A stretch of DNA of 64,000 nt from Gillisella vitis (lineage in GTDB: Bacteria; Pseudomonadota; Alphaproteobacteria; Rhizobiales; Rhizobiaceae): the NCBI RefSeq assembly GCF_021559775.1, contig NZ_CP056048.1, positions 863,501-927,500 on the forward strand, read 5' to 3'. Under the pieces are notes generated by a model. That model saw only the letters and a list, made by a program, of their open reading frames with translations. It made no database searches and was not told the origin of the DNA. A program made the translations under genes and the position numbers. Of the stretch, positions 35,033 through 44,502 are shown piece after piece. Position 1 is the first letter of the stretch; each line of letters begins with the position of its first letter.

Positions 35033-36514
35033 ATGAAAAAAATTGAACGATACCAGCGAGACTGGTTCTCGAATATCCGTGGCGATGTCCTGTCGGGCAT
35101 TGTCGTGGCCCTTGCGCTTATTCCTGAAGCTATCGGCTTCTCGGTGATTGCCGGGGTCGATCCGAAGATCGGGCTGTTTGCCTCGGTTATCATCGCTTGT
35201 GTATCCGCCTTCTGTGGCGGGCGTCCCGGCATGATTTCCGCTGCCACCGCCGCAACAGCTGTATTGATCGGTGGATTGGTCAAGGATCACGGCATTCAAT
35301 ATCTGTTTGCCGCAACGGTGCTGATGGGTCTGCTGCAAATTCTGGCGGGCTTCCTGAAGCTGGGGCGGTTGATGCGCTTCGTGTCGCGTTCGGTGATGAC
35401 GGGCTTCGTCAATGCCCTGGCGATCCTGATCTTCATGGCGCAGTTGCCGGAATTGCTTGGTCGCCCACCATCGACGTTCGTGATGATCGGTGTGGCGCTT
35501 GCCATCATTTATCTCTTCCCGCGCCTCACCAAGGTGGTGCCGTCACCGCTGGTCGCTATCGCCGTTCTGACGGCTGCGACCTGGTGGTTCGGGTGGGATG
35601 TCCGCAGCGTCAGCGATCTCGGCGAATTGCCATCCAGCCTGCCACTGTTTGGTTGGCCGCAGGTGCCGCTGACCTTCGAGACGTTGCAGATCATTTTCCC
35701 TTATTCCATCGCGCTCGCCGCTGTTGGCCTGCTGGAATCGCTGCTGACAGCCCAGATCGTCGATGACATGACGGATACGCAAAGCAACAAGAGCCAGGAA
35801 TGCATCGGTCAGGGCGCAAGCAATATCGCCTCCGGCCTGTTCGGTGGCATGGGCGGTTGCGCGATGATCGGCCAGTCGGTCATCAATGTCTCGTCCGGCG
35901 GGCGAGGGCGTCTTTCCACCTTTGTCGCGGGTGCATTCCTGCTGGTCTTGCTGCTGGTCTTGGACGATATCCTGCGCGTTGTGCCGATGGCGGCCTTGGT
36001 GGCGATCATGATCATGGTGTCGATTGGCACTTTCTCATGGCGGTCTATCCTCGATCTGCGCCGCAATCCTCCCTCCTCCTCGCTGGTCATGCTGGTGACA
36101 GTGGTGACAGTGGTTGCTACCCATGATCTGTCCAAGGGCGTGCTGGCCGGTGTGCTGCTGTCGGGGGTGTTCTTTGCCGGCAAAGTGGCGCGGATGGTGC
36201 ATGTGAAGGCGGAAGACCAAGAGGATGGGTCGAGGCATTACCGGGTCGATGGCCAGATCTTCTTTGCCTCCGCCGATGCTTTCATTGCCGCCTTCGATTT
36301 CGATGATGAAGTGAAGGCAATCACCATCGACGTGACCCAGGCGCATTTCTGGGACATTACCGCTGTTGGTGCCCTGGATAAGATCGTGCTGAAGTTTCGC
36401 GCCAAGGGGGCCGAGGTCGATGTTAAGGGCATGAACATCGCCAGTGCGCATATGATGGACCGGTTTGCTGTTCACCGCGATCCGCAGGCCGTTCTGTCCG
36501 CAGGGGGGCATTGA
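35033..36514 (+). CDS. SulP-family anion transporter with STAS domain
   Basis: A 493-residue membrane protein (504 if started at GTG 35000). It has about ten to twelve hydrophobic segments; the SulP signature region is VVALALIPEAIGFSVIAGVDPKIGLFASV. A C-terminal STAS domain occupies ~400-493 (DGQIFFASADAFIAAFDF; IDVTQAHFWDITAVGALDKIV). SulP carriers move sulfate, bicarbonate or other anions. The substrate cannot be read from sequence. Neither start has a clear ribosome site; 35033 gives the usual family N-terminus. The anti-SD small RNA gene follows. Confidence 0.87.
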   Translation: MKKIERYQRDWFSNIRGDVLSGIVVALALIPEAIGFSVIAGVDPKIGLFASVIIACVSAFCGGRPGMISAATAATAVLIGGLVKDHGIQYLFAATVLMGLLQILAGFLKLGRLMRFVSRSVMTGFVNALAILIFMAQLPELLGRPPSTFVMIGVALAIIYLFPRLTKVVPSPLVAIAVLTAATWWFGWDVRSVSDLGELPSSLPLFGWPQVPLTFETLQIIFPYSIALAAVGLLESLLTAQIVDDMTDTQSNKSQECIGQGASNIASGLFGGMGGCAMIGQSVINVSSGGRGRLSTFVAGAFLLVLLLVLDDILRVVPMAALVAIMIMVSIGTFSWRSILDLRRNPPSSSLVMLVTVVTVVATHDLSKGVLAGVLLSGVFFAGKVARMVHVKAEDQEDGSRHYRVDGQIFFASADAFIAAFDFDDEVKAITIDVTQAHFWDITAVGALDKIVLKFRAKGAEVDVKGMNIASAHMMDRFAVHRDPQAVLSAGGH

Positions 36515-36601
36515 CGGTTCGAGCAATTCGCTACGCGCATAGCGCATGGCTGGCGTGCGAAAATCTGCCTCGAAAATGTGCGAAAATCAGGTATAACTCT
36601 T

Positions 36602-36768
36602 TTCATCGAAGCGATGCATCCTCCTCCCGCAAAGCTTCGATATACCGGGCCAGATTCTCCTCCTCCCAGAGCGGCCCGTCGGAATGACGGCACTCCTCCT
36701 CCCAGCCGTCGTTCGGTTCTTTTCGAAAAGCCTGCCGCACCTCCTCCCGCGGCAGGCTTTTCGTTTTT
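36602..36768 (+). ncRNA. Anti-Shine-Dalgarno small RNA (alpha-r14/cuckoo type) with four hairpins
   Basis: Four exact CCTCCTCCC motifs (36620-36628, 36659-36667, 36695-36703, 36740-36748) each lie in the loop of a hairpin. The stems are 36605-36612/36634-36641, 36646-36651/36673-36678, 36686-36691/36705-36710 and 36724-36738/36749-36763. The last is a 15-bp terminator stem followed by TTTTT. From memory, the alphaproteobacterial alpha-r14 (NfeR1/Smr14C) and cuckoo families expose this motif in loops to bind the ribosome sites of mRNAs. The 5' end is not fixed; TATAAC at 36592-36597 is a weak -10 candidate. The gene lies between sulP and the convergent cysG end. Confidence 0.85.
36724..36768 (+). 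terminator. Rho-independent terminator of the anti-SD small RNA
   Basis: A perfect 15-bp stem (36724-36738 with 36749-36763) encloses a CCTCCTCCC-containing loop and is followed by five T. On the minus strand no T-run follows, so it does not look like the cysG terminator. Confidence 0.85.
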
Positions 36769-36781
36769 GAGGCCTTTTCTT

Positions 36782-38263
36782 TCAATAAACCGCCATTTTC
36801 TGTTCTGCCTGTTCTGGGAAAGCACACTGCATCACTGTGCCTGGCTGGGCAAAGGCGGCACCGACGCCGATGAGGATCGGGTTGCTGACGCCAAGTATGG
36901 CGACCGCATCGGCCAGTTCGCCGACGGTTCCACGCCAGCTCGTCTGTTCAGCACGGCTGATTGAGGTCATCGCCACCGCTTGCGTGTTGGAAGCCATTCC
37001 CGCTGCCATCAGATTTTCGGCAATCCGGCCTGCCATCCGGCCGCCCATGTAGAAGATTGTTGTGACGGATGGATCGGCCATATCGTGCCAGTTGAGGCTT
37101 TCCGGCAGGTCTCCATGTCGGGAATGGCCAGTCACCAATCGCAGCGATTGAGCGTGATCGCGGTGGGTGAGCGAAATGCCAAGCGCCGCCGCCATGGCGC
37201 TGGCTGAGGTGATGCCGGGTACGACATCCACGGCAATGCCCTCATTCGCCAGCCGGGAGATTTCCTCGCCTGCCCGCCCGAAAATCATCGGATCGCCGGA
37301 TTTCAGCCGCACCACACGTTTTCCAGCCTTGGCAAACCGCACCATCATCTCGTTGATATCGTCCTGTTTGCAGCTTTCCCGCCCACCACGTTTGCCAACC
37401 AGCATGCGCTTGGCTTCACGGCGGGCAAGTTCGAGAACGTCAGGGGAGACGAGATCGTCAAACAGGATGACATCGGCGGCTTGCAGCGCCCGTACGGCCT
37501 TCAAGGTCAATAATTCCGCATCGCCCGGCCCCGCGCCGACCAGTGTGACCCGCCCCAGTGCCGGGGCGTTTGCGAGCCTGGCGGTCTCGTTCAGCAGCAA
37601 ATCCTCCTCATTGTCCTGCGGCGGTGCATTGCCAGCGAAGGCGCGGTCCACGAACCGCTCCCAGAAAGTGCGGCGCGGTGCGCCGGGTGCCAGCTTCTCA
37701 TTGATCCGGCCACGGATCGCTTGCGCCAGTTCTGCCCATGGTTTGAGGGCAGGGGGCAGCAGGGTTTCGATTCGCCGCCGTATCGCCTGCCCGAGTATGG
37801 GTGCTGCGCCATCGGTGGAAATCGCCACCACGACCGGCGAGCGGTTGACGATGGAGCCGAACTGGAATTGGCAATAGGCGGGCTTATCGATGACATTGAC
37901 CGGCACGCCCGCAGCTTTCGCCGCGCAATAAAACGCCTTGGCCTCGTCCTCCGTCTCGCAATCGGCAAGCGCCAAAGCGGCGTTTTCAAAAATGCCGATA
38001 TGCCAGCAATGGGAATGAAGGACCATGCGGTCCTGCTCTTCAAGGAGGGCGCGGAAGGTATCGGACAATTCGTCTTCCGCGCAGAACACCTCTACATCAG
38101 CGCCGCAGGCAGCCAGCAATTCCGCCTTCCAGGCTGCCCCATCCGAACCACCGGCGACGATGACGCGCTTGCCCTCCAGCGCCCAGAACACCGGCAGTTT
38201 TGCGAGCGGCGCGACCCGTTCCGGGCGGCGGGAGTTATTCTGCGGCAAGGATTTGAACGGCAT
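36782..38263 (-). CDS. cysG: Siroheme synthase (uroporphyrinogen methyltransferase/dehydrogenase/ferrochelatase)
   Basis: A 493-residue multifunctional enzyme. Residues ~20-220 form the CysG N-terminal precorrin-2 dehydrogenase/ferrochelatase (EGKRVIVAGGSDGAAWKAELL; NVIDKPAYCQFQFGSIVNRSPVVVAISTDGAAPILGQAIR). Residues ~235-490 form uroporphyrinogen-III methyltransferase (VTLVGAGPGDAELLTLKAVRAL; VVRLKSGDPMIFGRAGEE; VVPGITSASAMAA). It makes the siroheme needed by NirB. The start at 38263 follows a strong AGGAGG site, which lies inside the nasA coding end; the two genes overlap by 29 bp. It is the last gene of the nitrate operon. Confidence 0.93.
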   Translation of the reverse strand: MPFKSLPQNNSRRPERVAPLAKLPVFWALEGKRVIVAGGSDGAAWKAELLAACGADVEVFCAEDELSDTFRALLEEQDRMVLHSHCWHIGIFENAALALADCETEDEAKAFYCAAKAAGVPVNVIDKPAYCQFQFGSIVNRSPVVVAISTDGAAPILGQAIRRRIETLLPPALKPWAELAQAIRGRINEKLAPGAPRRTFWERFVDRAFAGNAPPQDNEEDLLLNETARLANAPALGRVTLVGAGPGDAELLTLKAVRALQAADVILFDDLVSPDVLELARREAKRMLVGKRGGRESCKQDDINEMMVRFAKAGKRVVRLKSGDPMIFGRAGEEISRLANEGIAVDVVPGITSASAMAAALGISLTHRDHAQSLRLVTGHSRHGDLPESLNWHDMADPSVTTIFYMGGRMAGRIAENLMAAGMASNTQAVAMTSISRAEQTSWRGTVGELADAVAILGVSNPILIGVGAAFAQPGTVMQCAFPEQAEQKMAVY

Positions 38264-40901
38264 CGATAATCCTCCTGATTTCGGCGCGGCAGGAGCCGCA
38301 ATTGGTTCCGGCTGACAGGGTCTGACCGACGGCTTCGACCGAGCCGCAGCCGCCCCTGACAGCACTGGTGATCTGGTTGATCCCCACGGAGAAACACGAA
38401 CAGACAATTGCCCCCGGATCGATCTGGCCAGCGCCGGGCCGCCCGGCAATCAGCGCCAGCCGGGTGCGGCGATCGGTAAAGTCGTCGTCAAGCCGGGCGC
38501 TGGCCCAATTGCGCGACACCGCAACCGGTTGGCTTGCCATGAACAGCGCGGCGCAAAGCCTGCCTGCGTCAAAAAATGCCAGCCGGACATCGCCACTGGC
38601 ATGGTCGCTATAGCCGATCATCTCTGCGGTGGCGGGTACGGCAAGCGCGGTTCTCGCCCAGTTTTCCCAATCCTGGCCATTTTCGAAAGCCAGCTCCAGC
38701 CGCCAGCCATGCTCGGCCTTGGCCAAAGCCCAATAGGATGCGTCCAGCGCCTGCGGCTTATGAGCTGAGACGGCAAAACCATAGGCGATTGCCGCATAGG
38801 GTTTTGCTGTAACGGCCACATTTTTCAGCGCTGGCTGGCCGGAGACCGGGTCCACCCGCGAGGGTACGAGGCTATCGATGCGGGCCAGTGAGGCGGTTTC
38901 GCCGGTCCAGTGCATTGGCACGAAAATGACGCCACGGCTCTGGCGGCTGGTTAGCAATGCGCGAACGATCACACGGCTGCCGGTTTGGCTGGAAATCTCC
39001 ACCAGTTCCGCATCGGCAATGCCGAGATTGGCGGCGTCCAGCGGGTGAATTTCCGCGAAGGGTTCGGCCAGATGCGCTGACAGCCGGGCGCTTTTTGCCG
39101 TCCGTGTCATCGTATGCCAATGATCGCGCACCCGCCCGGTATTGAGGGAGAGGGGAAAATCCTGGCTTGCCCTATCCGGTATTGCAGTTCCGCAGGCAAT
39201 GAAACGGGCTTTGCCATCGGGATGATAAAAGCCGCCATTGGCGAAAAACCGGCTTTCCGCCGCAGGCTCTCCCTGTCTCTGGGGCCATTGGAAGGGGGCA
39301 AGCGCCTGATAGTCTGCATCCGTGATCGTCCCGTAAGCGCCGATATCGAAATCGCGGGTGCCAGTGTTTTCAAAACCCGATAGGGCGGCATGTTCAGCAA
39401 AGATGTCGGCGGGTGACTGATAGCGAAAGGCCTTGCCAAAGCCCATGCGGCGGCCAATTTCCGCCATCTGCCACCAGTCTGCCCTGGCCTCGCCGGGGGC
39501 CGGTTTGAAGGCTCGCTGGCGGGAAATCCGCCGCTCGGAATTGGTGACGGTGCCGGATTTTTCGCCCCAGCCAGCCGCTGGCAGCAGCACATGCGCCAGC
39601 TTTGCCGTATCGGTATCGGCCTGCATGTCGGAGACGACAACAAAGGGGCAGGCGGCAATCGCCGCCTTGACGGCATCGGCATCGGGCATGGAGACGACAG
39701 GATTGGTGGACATGATCCACAGCGCCTTGATCTTGCCATCGGCCACCGCCTTGAACATGTCCACGGCCTTCAAGCCGGGCTTGTCGGCCATGGTGGGCGA
39801 GGCCCAGAACCGCTGCACACGGTCCCGGTCAGCGGAATTGCCCAGCTCCATATGGGCGGCCAGCATGTTGGCGAGGCCACCAACCTCTCGTCCGCCCATG
39901 GCGTTCGGCTGGCCGGTCAGCGAAAACGGCCCCATGCCGGGCTTGCCGATCCGGCCCGTGGCCAGATGGCAATTGATGATCGCATTGACTTTGTCCGTGC
40001 CAAGCGACGACTGGTTGACGCCCTGGCTATAGCAGGTCACGGTTTTTTCGGTTGCAGCAAACAGCTGGAAAAACTGCCGCAACTGCATGGCGGGCAGGCC
40101 AGTCTTCTCCATCAGATCGCCAAGCGATTGACCGGCAGCGGCGGCAAAGGCTTCCGAAAAGCCATGTGTATGGGCGGCAATATAGGATTGGTCGATGCTG
40201 CCGTTTTCGACCAGATGCGCCAGCAAACCGTTGAACAGTGCCACATCGCCATCCGGACGGATGGAAAGATGCAGGTCGGCAATGTCTGAGGTTGCGGTGC
40301 GGCGCGGATCGATCACCACCACTTTCAGGCCGGGGCGCTTGGCCTTTTCCGCAGCAATCCGCTGATAGAGCACCGGATGGCACCAGCCCATATTGGAGCC
40401 GACAAGCACGACGAGATCGGCCAGTTCCAGGTCGCGGTAGGTGCCGGGAACGGTATCGGAGCCGAAGGCCCGCTTATGGCCTGCGACCGAGGAGGCCATG
40501 CAGAGACGGGAATTGGTATCGATATTGGCTGAGCCGATAAACCCCTTCATCAGTTTGTTGGCGACGTAATAATCCTCGGTCAGCAATTGGCCGGAGAGAT
40601 AGAAAGCGACCGAATCCGGACCATGCTCGGCAATGCTGCGGGAAAACCTATCGGCAACGAGATCGAGCGCCATATCCCAACTTTGGCGCTCGCCGTAAAC
40701 GGTCGGAGTGAGCGCCCGGCCATCCAGATCCAGCGTTTCACCCAGCGCCGAGCCCTTGGAACAGAGCCGGCCGAAATTGGCCGGATGATCCGGGTCGCCC
40801 TTGATGTTGACGGCACCATTTTCCTCGACCTTGGCAATCACGCCGCAGCCGACACCGCAATAGGGACAGGTGGTTTTCGTCTCGCCGGACATGATGCTCA
40901 C
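38235..40901 (-). CDS. nasA: Assimilatory nitrate reductase, molybdopterin catalytic subunit
   Basis: An 888-residue molybdoenzyme that reduces nitrate to nitrite in the cytosol. The N-terminal [4Fe-4S] ligands are C12, C15, C19 and C47 (TCPYCGVGCGVIAK ... GRLCSKG). Molybdopterin-binding motifs follow (YSQGVNQSSLGTDKVNAI, TGQPNAMGGREVGG, NTGRVRDHWHTMTRT). The C-terminus has a BFD-like [2Fe-2S] segment (VCSCFSVGINQITSAVRGGC ... GTNCGSCRAEIRRI), as in NAD(P)H- or ferredoxin-linked NasA proteins. It overlaps nirD by 4 bp and cysG by 29 bp. Confidence 0.95.
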   Translation of the reverse strand: MSIMSGETKTTCPYCGVGCGVIAKVEENGAVNIKGDPDHPANFGRLCSKGSALGETLDLDGRALTPTVYGERQSWDMALDLVADRFSRSIAEHGPDSVAFYLSGQLLTEDYYVANKLMKGFIGSANIDTNSRLCMASSVAGHKRAFGSDTVPGTYRDLELADLVVLVGSNMGWCHPVLYQRIAAEKAKRPGLKVVVIDPRRTATSDIADLHLSIRPDGDVALFNGLLAHLVENGSIDQSYIAAHTHGFSEAFAAAAGQSLGDLMEKTGLPAMQLRQFFQLFAATEKTVTCYSQGVNQSSLGTDKVNAIINCHLATGRIGKPGMGPFSLTGQPNAMGGREVGGLANMLAAHMELGNSADRDRVQRFWASPTMADKPGLKAVDMFKAVADGKIKALWIMSTNPVVSMPDADAVKAAIAACPFVVVSDMQADTDTAKLAHVLLPAAGWGEKSGTVTNSERRISRQRAFKPAPGEARADWWQMAEIGRRMGFGKAFRYQSPADIFAEHAALSGFENTGTRDFDIGAYGTITDADYQALAPFQWPQRQGEPAAESRFFANGGFYHPDGKARFIACGTAIPDRASQDFPLSLNTGRVRDHWHTMTRTAKSARLSAHLAEPFAEIHPLDAANLGIADAELVEISSQTGSRVIVRALLTSRQSRGVIFVPMHWTGETASLARIDSLVPSRVDPVSGQPALKNVAVTAKPYAAIAYGFAVSAHKPQALDASYWALAKAEHGWRLELAFENGQDWENWARTALAVPATAEMIGYSDHASGDVRLAFFDAGRLCAALFMASQPVAVSRNWASARLDDDFTDRRTRLALIAGRPGAGQIDPGAIVCSCFSVGINQITSAVRGGCGSVEAVGQTLSAGTNCGSCRAEIRRIIDAVQILAAE

Positions 40902-41233
40902 TCCGCCGCCTGCAACAGGCTTTCCATGGCTATGGAGAGCACGCCTTCGACATTGCGCACCGCAATCGTGCGCACGGCCCCTTCATCGGCACCCAGCGCC
41001 TTGCCGCTTTCCAGCGAAATCACCCAATTGTGCAGAGGGCAGGTGACCGCCTTGCCGTGGACGATACCCTGGCTGAGCGGTCCACCCTTGTGCGGGCAAT
41101 GGTCCTCGATGGCGAACACCTCGTTTTCGGCGGTGCGAAACACCGCGATCTTGCCCTGAGGAGTTTTTACGCAGCGCGCGCCGCGCAGCGGAATGTCGTC
41201 GATATGGCCGATTGAGGTCCAGTTCTGATTCAT
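40898..41233 (-). CDS. nirD: Nitrite reductase small subunit (Rieske-type)
   Basis: A 111-residue NirD protein with a Rieske fold. The cluster-binding boxes are EDHCPHKGGPLSQG and CPLHNWVISLESG. The start at 41233 (MNQNWTSIG) is just after nirB; longer open frame upstream to 41422 runs through nirB and is spurious. NirD partners the NirB subunit in NAD(P)H-dependent reduction of nitrite to ammonium. The stop overlaps nasA. Confidence 0.93.
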   Translation of the reverse strand: MNQNWTSIGHIDDIPLRGARCVKTPQGKIAVFRTAENEVFAIEDHCPHKGGPLSQGIVHGKAVTCPLHNWVISLESGKALGADEGAVRTIAVRNVEGVLSIAMESLLQAAE

Positions 41234-41237
41234 GATC

Positions 41238-43685
41238 TCACTCCGCTGCCTGGGTGTAACCGATGGTCGCCATCGGCTTGAACTCATGCTTGTCCTTGCC
41301 GGAGACCCGCTCCGACCAGGGATCGACCTGGGCAAACTTCTGGCTGAAAACGAAGCGGTCGAAATAGGCCTTGCGCTTGGTTTCATCCTCCATGATCTGG
41401 CGGCGGACTTCATCATGGCCAATGCGTTTTGCCCATTTATAGATCCGCTCCAGATAGCGGCCTTGTTCGCGGTACATCTGGGTCAGCGCGACGATATGCT
41501 CCAGCGCCTCTTCTTCTGTTTTGACCAGGCCAAGAACATCGGTACCCTTGATGTCGAGACCGGCTGCTCCGGCGAAATGGATCTCAAACCCGGAATCCAC
41601 ACAGATGACGCCGATATCCTTGCAGGTCGCCTCAGCGCAGTTGCGCGGACAGCCGGAGACGGCCAGTTTCAACTTGGCGGGTGTCCAGGAGCCCCACATG
41701 AATTTTTCAATCTTGATGCCAAGCCCGGTGGAATCCTGCGTGCCGAACCGGCACCAGTCGGAGCCGACGCAGGTCTTAACCGTGCGCAGACCCTTGGCAT
41801 AGGCCTGGCCGGAGACGAAACCTGCCTTGCCGAGATCGGCCCAGACGGCGGGCAGGTCTTCCTTTTCGATGCCTAGCAGGTCGATGCGCTGGCCGCCTGT
41901 GACCTTGACCATGGGGATTTCGAACTTATCGACCACATCGGCAATGGCTCTGAGTTCGGCAGCATTGGTGACGCCGCCCCACATGCGCGGTACGACCGAA
42001 TAGGTGCCGTCCTTCTGGATATTGGCGTGGACGCGCTCATTGATGAAGCGTGACTGGTAGTCATCGGCATATTCATCCGGCCAATCGCAGACGAGGTAAT
42101 AGTTGAGCGCCGGGCGGCATTTGGCGCAGCCGCAGGAACTCTTCCATTCCAGTTCCTGCATGACGGCGGGGATGGTCTTCAGGCCCTTGGCCTTGATCAA
42201 CCGGCGTACGTCGTCATGGCCAAGGTCGGTGCAGGCGCAAATCGGCGTGACGGCCTTGGGGTTATAAGCATCACCCAGCGTCAGCGCCATGACCTGCTCG
42301 ACAAGGCCGGTGCAATTACCGCAGGAGGCGGAGGCTTTCGTATGGGCGCGCACCTCATCCAGCGAGGTCAGGCCTTTGCCGGTAATGGTCGAGACGATCT
42401 TGCCCTTGCAGACGCCGTTGCAGCCGCAGATTTCCGCATCATCCGGCAAGGCTGCAACGGCCGCCATAGGGTCCAGCGGTGTACCCCCCTGGTAGGACTG
42501 GCCGAAAATAAGCGTGTCGCGCATCTGCGAAATGTCGGTGCCGCGCTTCATCAGATCGAAGAACCACGAGCCATCACCGGTTTCGCCGTAAAGCACGGCA
42601 CCGATAATGCGGTTATCCTTCAGCACCAGCCGCTTGTAGATGCCGGATGAGGCATCGCGCAGCACGATTTCTTCGCGGTCCGGGGCTTCTGCAAAGTCGC
42701 CAGCTGAAAACAGGTTGATGCCGGTGACCTTCAGCTTGGTGTTGACGACAGAGCCGTGATATTCGGCATGGCCGCCAGTTAGCCTATCGGCCAGCACCCG
42801 GGCGCTTTCATAGAGCGGCGCGACCAGACCGTAGCACATGCCGCGATGCTCGGCGCATTCGCCAAGCGCAAAGATCGAAGCGTCCGACGTCTGCATGCCG
42901 TCATCGACAACAATGCCACGATTGGCGGCAAGACCAGCATCCTTGGCCAGTTGTGAAGCCGGACGGATACCAACCGCCATCACCACCATGTCGCCTGCAA
43001 TCACCCGACCGTCTTCCAGCTCAATACCTTCGACTTTGTCCGTGCCGAGGATCGCCTTGGTATTGGCCTTGGTGATGATCTCGATGCCCCGTTCGGAAAG
43101 CGCCTTTTCCAGAAGATAGGCGGCGGCGGGATCGAGCTGGCGTTCCATGATGGTCGGCATCAAGTGAATGACAGTGACCTCCATGCCCTGACGCTTCAAG
43201 CCATAGGCGGCTTCAAGTCCGAGCAGCCCCGCGCCGATGATGATGGCCCGGCCTTGGCCCTTGCTGATCTCCAGCATTTTCTCGACATCATCGAGATCCC
43301 GATAGGCGAGCACGCCGGGCAATTGATGGCCGGGGACCGGGATGATGAAGGGCAGGGAGCCGGTGGCGATCACCAGCTTGTCGTAGGTGGCGGTGATGCC
43401 GTTTTCCGAGGTTACGGTTTTTGCCTGCCGGTCGATGCCGGAGACTTTCGCACCGCGATGCAGGGTCACGCCATGGGTTTCATACCATTGATCGTTATGG
43501 ATGATGATGTCTTCATAGGCCTTTTCGCCCGACAGCACCGGCGAGAGCATGATGCGGTCATAATTGACGCGCGGCTCGGCATTGAAAACGGTGACGTCAT
43601 AAAGACCGGGCGCTTTTTCGAACAGCTCTTCCAGCATCCGTCCCGGCGCCATGCCATTGCCGATGATGACAAGTTTTTCCAGCAT
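41238..43685 (-). CDS. nirB: Nitrite reductase large subunit, siroheme/FAD
   Basis: An 815-residue cytosolic NAD(P)H-nitrite reductase. It has an FAD/NAD domain (KLVIIGNGMAPGRMLEE; AIIIGAGLLGLEAAYGLKRQG near 150), two BFD-like [2Fe-2S] segments (EICGCNGVCKGKIV; SSCGCAKCRPALNYYL) and a C-terminal siroheme/[4Fe-4S] half (VGSDWCRFGTQDS ... SGCPRNCAEATCKDIGV). Length is typical. It lies 4 bp upstream of nirD and 5 bp downstream of nrtD in one operon. Confidence 0.96.
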   Translation of the reverse strand: MLEKLVIIGNGMAPGRMLEELFEKAPGLYDVTVFNAEPRVNYDRIMLSPVLSGEKAYEDIIIHNDQWYETHGVTLHRGAKVSGIDRQAKTVTSENGITATYDKLVIATGSLPFIIPVPGHQLPGVLAYRDLDDVEKMLEISKGQGRAIIIGAGLLGLEAAYGLKRQGMEVTVIHLMPTIMERQLDPAAAYLLEKALSERGIEIITKANTKAILGTDKVEGIELEDGRVIAGDMVVMAVGIRPASQLAKDAGLAANRGIVVDDGMQTSDASIFALGECAEHRGMCYGLVAPLYESARVLADRLTGGHAEYHGSVVNTKLKVTGINLFSAGDFAEAPDREEIVLRDASSGIYKRLVLKDNRIIGAVLYGETGDGSWFFDLMKRGTDISQMRDTLIFGQSYQGGTPLDPMAAVAALPDDAEICGCNGVCKGKIVSTITGKGLTSLDEVRAHTKASASCGNCTGLVEQVMALTLGDAYNPKAVTPICACTDLGHDDVRRLIKAKGLKTIPAVMQELEWKSSCGCAKCRPALNYYLVCDWPDEYADDYQSRFINERVHANIQKDGTYSVVPRMWGGVTNAAELRAIADVVDKFEIPMVKVTGGQRIDLLGIEKEDLPAVWADLGKAGFVSGQAYAKGLRTVKTCVGSDWCRFGTQDSTGLGIKIEKFMWGSWTPAKLKLAVSGCPRNCAEATCKDIGVICVDSGFEIHFAGAAGLDIKGTDVLGLVKTEEEALEHIVALTQMYREQGRYLERIYKWAKRIGHDEVRRQIMEDETKRKAYFDRFVFSQKFAQVDPWSERVSGKDKHEFKPMATIGYTQAAE

Positions 43686-43690
43686 GGGGG

Positions 43691-44488
43691 TTACTCCGCG
43701 GCTTCGACGAAGCGGTGACGTTCGTAAAGGAACTTCAGCACGGCTTCGCGGGATTTGAGATAGGTCCGGTCTCCGGCCAATGCGATGCGGTCACGGACGC
43801 GTGGGATCGGTACATCAAGCACTTCACCGATCTTTGCGGCGGGGCCGTTGGTCATCATCACGATCCGGTCGGAGAGCAGCACGGCCTCATCGACGTCGTG
43901 GGTGATCATGATCATCGTATTGCCGAGGCGCGCATGGATTTCCATCACGGCGTCTTGCAAATGGGCACGGGTCAGCGCGTCCAATGCCCCGAACGGCTCG
44001 TCCAGCAGCAGGATTTTCGGCTCCATGGCCAGCGCCCGGGCAATGCCGACCCGCTGTTTCATGCCGCCGGAAATTTCCGCGGGACGCTTGTCCTTGGCAT
44101 GGCCCATCTGCACGAGATCGAGATTGCGCATCACCCAGTCATGCTTTTCCGCCTTGGTCTTGCGGCCCGCAAACACCTTGGAGACGGCGAGATTGACGTT
44201 TTCATACACCGTCAGCCACGGCAGCAGCGAATGGTTCTGAAACACCACGGCCCGTTCCGGCCCCGGTGCGTTGACCTCGGTGTTTTCCAGCAGGATCGCG
44301 CCTGCGGTCACGCGGGTCAGTCCGGCAATCAGGTTCAGCAGCGTGGACTTGCCGCAGCCGGAGTGGCCGATGATCGAGACGAACTCGCCCTTGCCGATGG
44401 ACAGCGAGACATCCTTCAAGACCTCGGTCTTTGTGCCTGATCGTTCGAAGCTTTTGTCGATATGGTCGATTTTGAGATAGGCATTCAT
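43691..44488 (-). CDS. nrtD: Nitrate ABC transporter ATP-binding protein
   Basis: A 265-residue ATPase. It has Walker A GHSGCGKST (near 43), signature ISGGMKQRVGIARA (near 145) and Walker B KILLLDEPFGALDALTR. These are characteristic of the nitrate/sulfonate/taurine importer class. The start at 44488 (MNAYLKID) follows a GGAGG-like site; upstream frame to 44629 overlaps nrtB and is spurious. It powers the NrtAB importer encoded upstream. NrtC, the regulatory ATPase of cyanobacteria, is absent. Confidence 0.92.
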   Translation of the reverse strand: MNAYLKIDHIDKSFERSGTKTEVLKDVSLSIGKGEFVSIIGHSGCGKSTLLNLIAGLTRVTAGAILLENTEVNAPGPERAVVFQNHSLLPWLTVYENVNLAVSKVFAGRKTKAEKHDWVMRNLDLVQMGHAKDKRPAEISGGMKQRVGIARALAMEPKILLLDEPFGALDALTRAHLQDAVMEIHARLGNTMIMITHDVDEAVLLSDRIVMMTNGPAAKIGEVLDVPIPRVRDRIALAGDRTYLKSREAVLKFLYERHRFVEAAE

Positions 44489-44502
44489 TAGCAGGCCTCC
44501 CT

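Noticed and set aside
36602..36768. Possible CRISPR-like array because of four regularly spaced CCTCCTCCC motifs
   Set aside because: The repeats are only nine bases, sit in hairpin loops with different stems, and end in a terminator, so a small RNA explains them.
38264..38449. N-terminal extension of cysG
   Set aside because: It runs through nasA in another frame; the AGGAGG site places the start at 38263.
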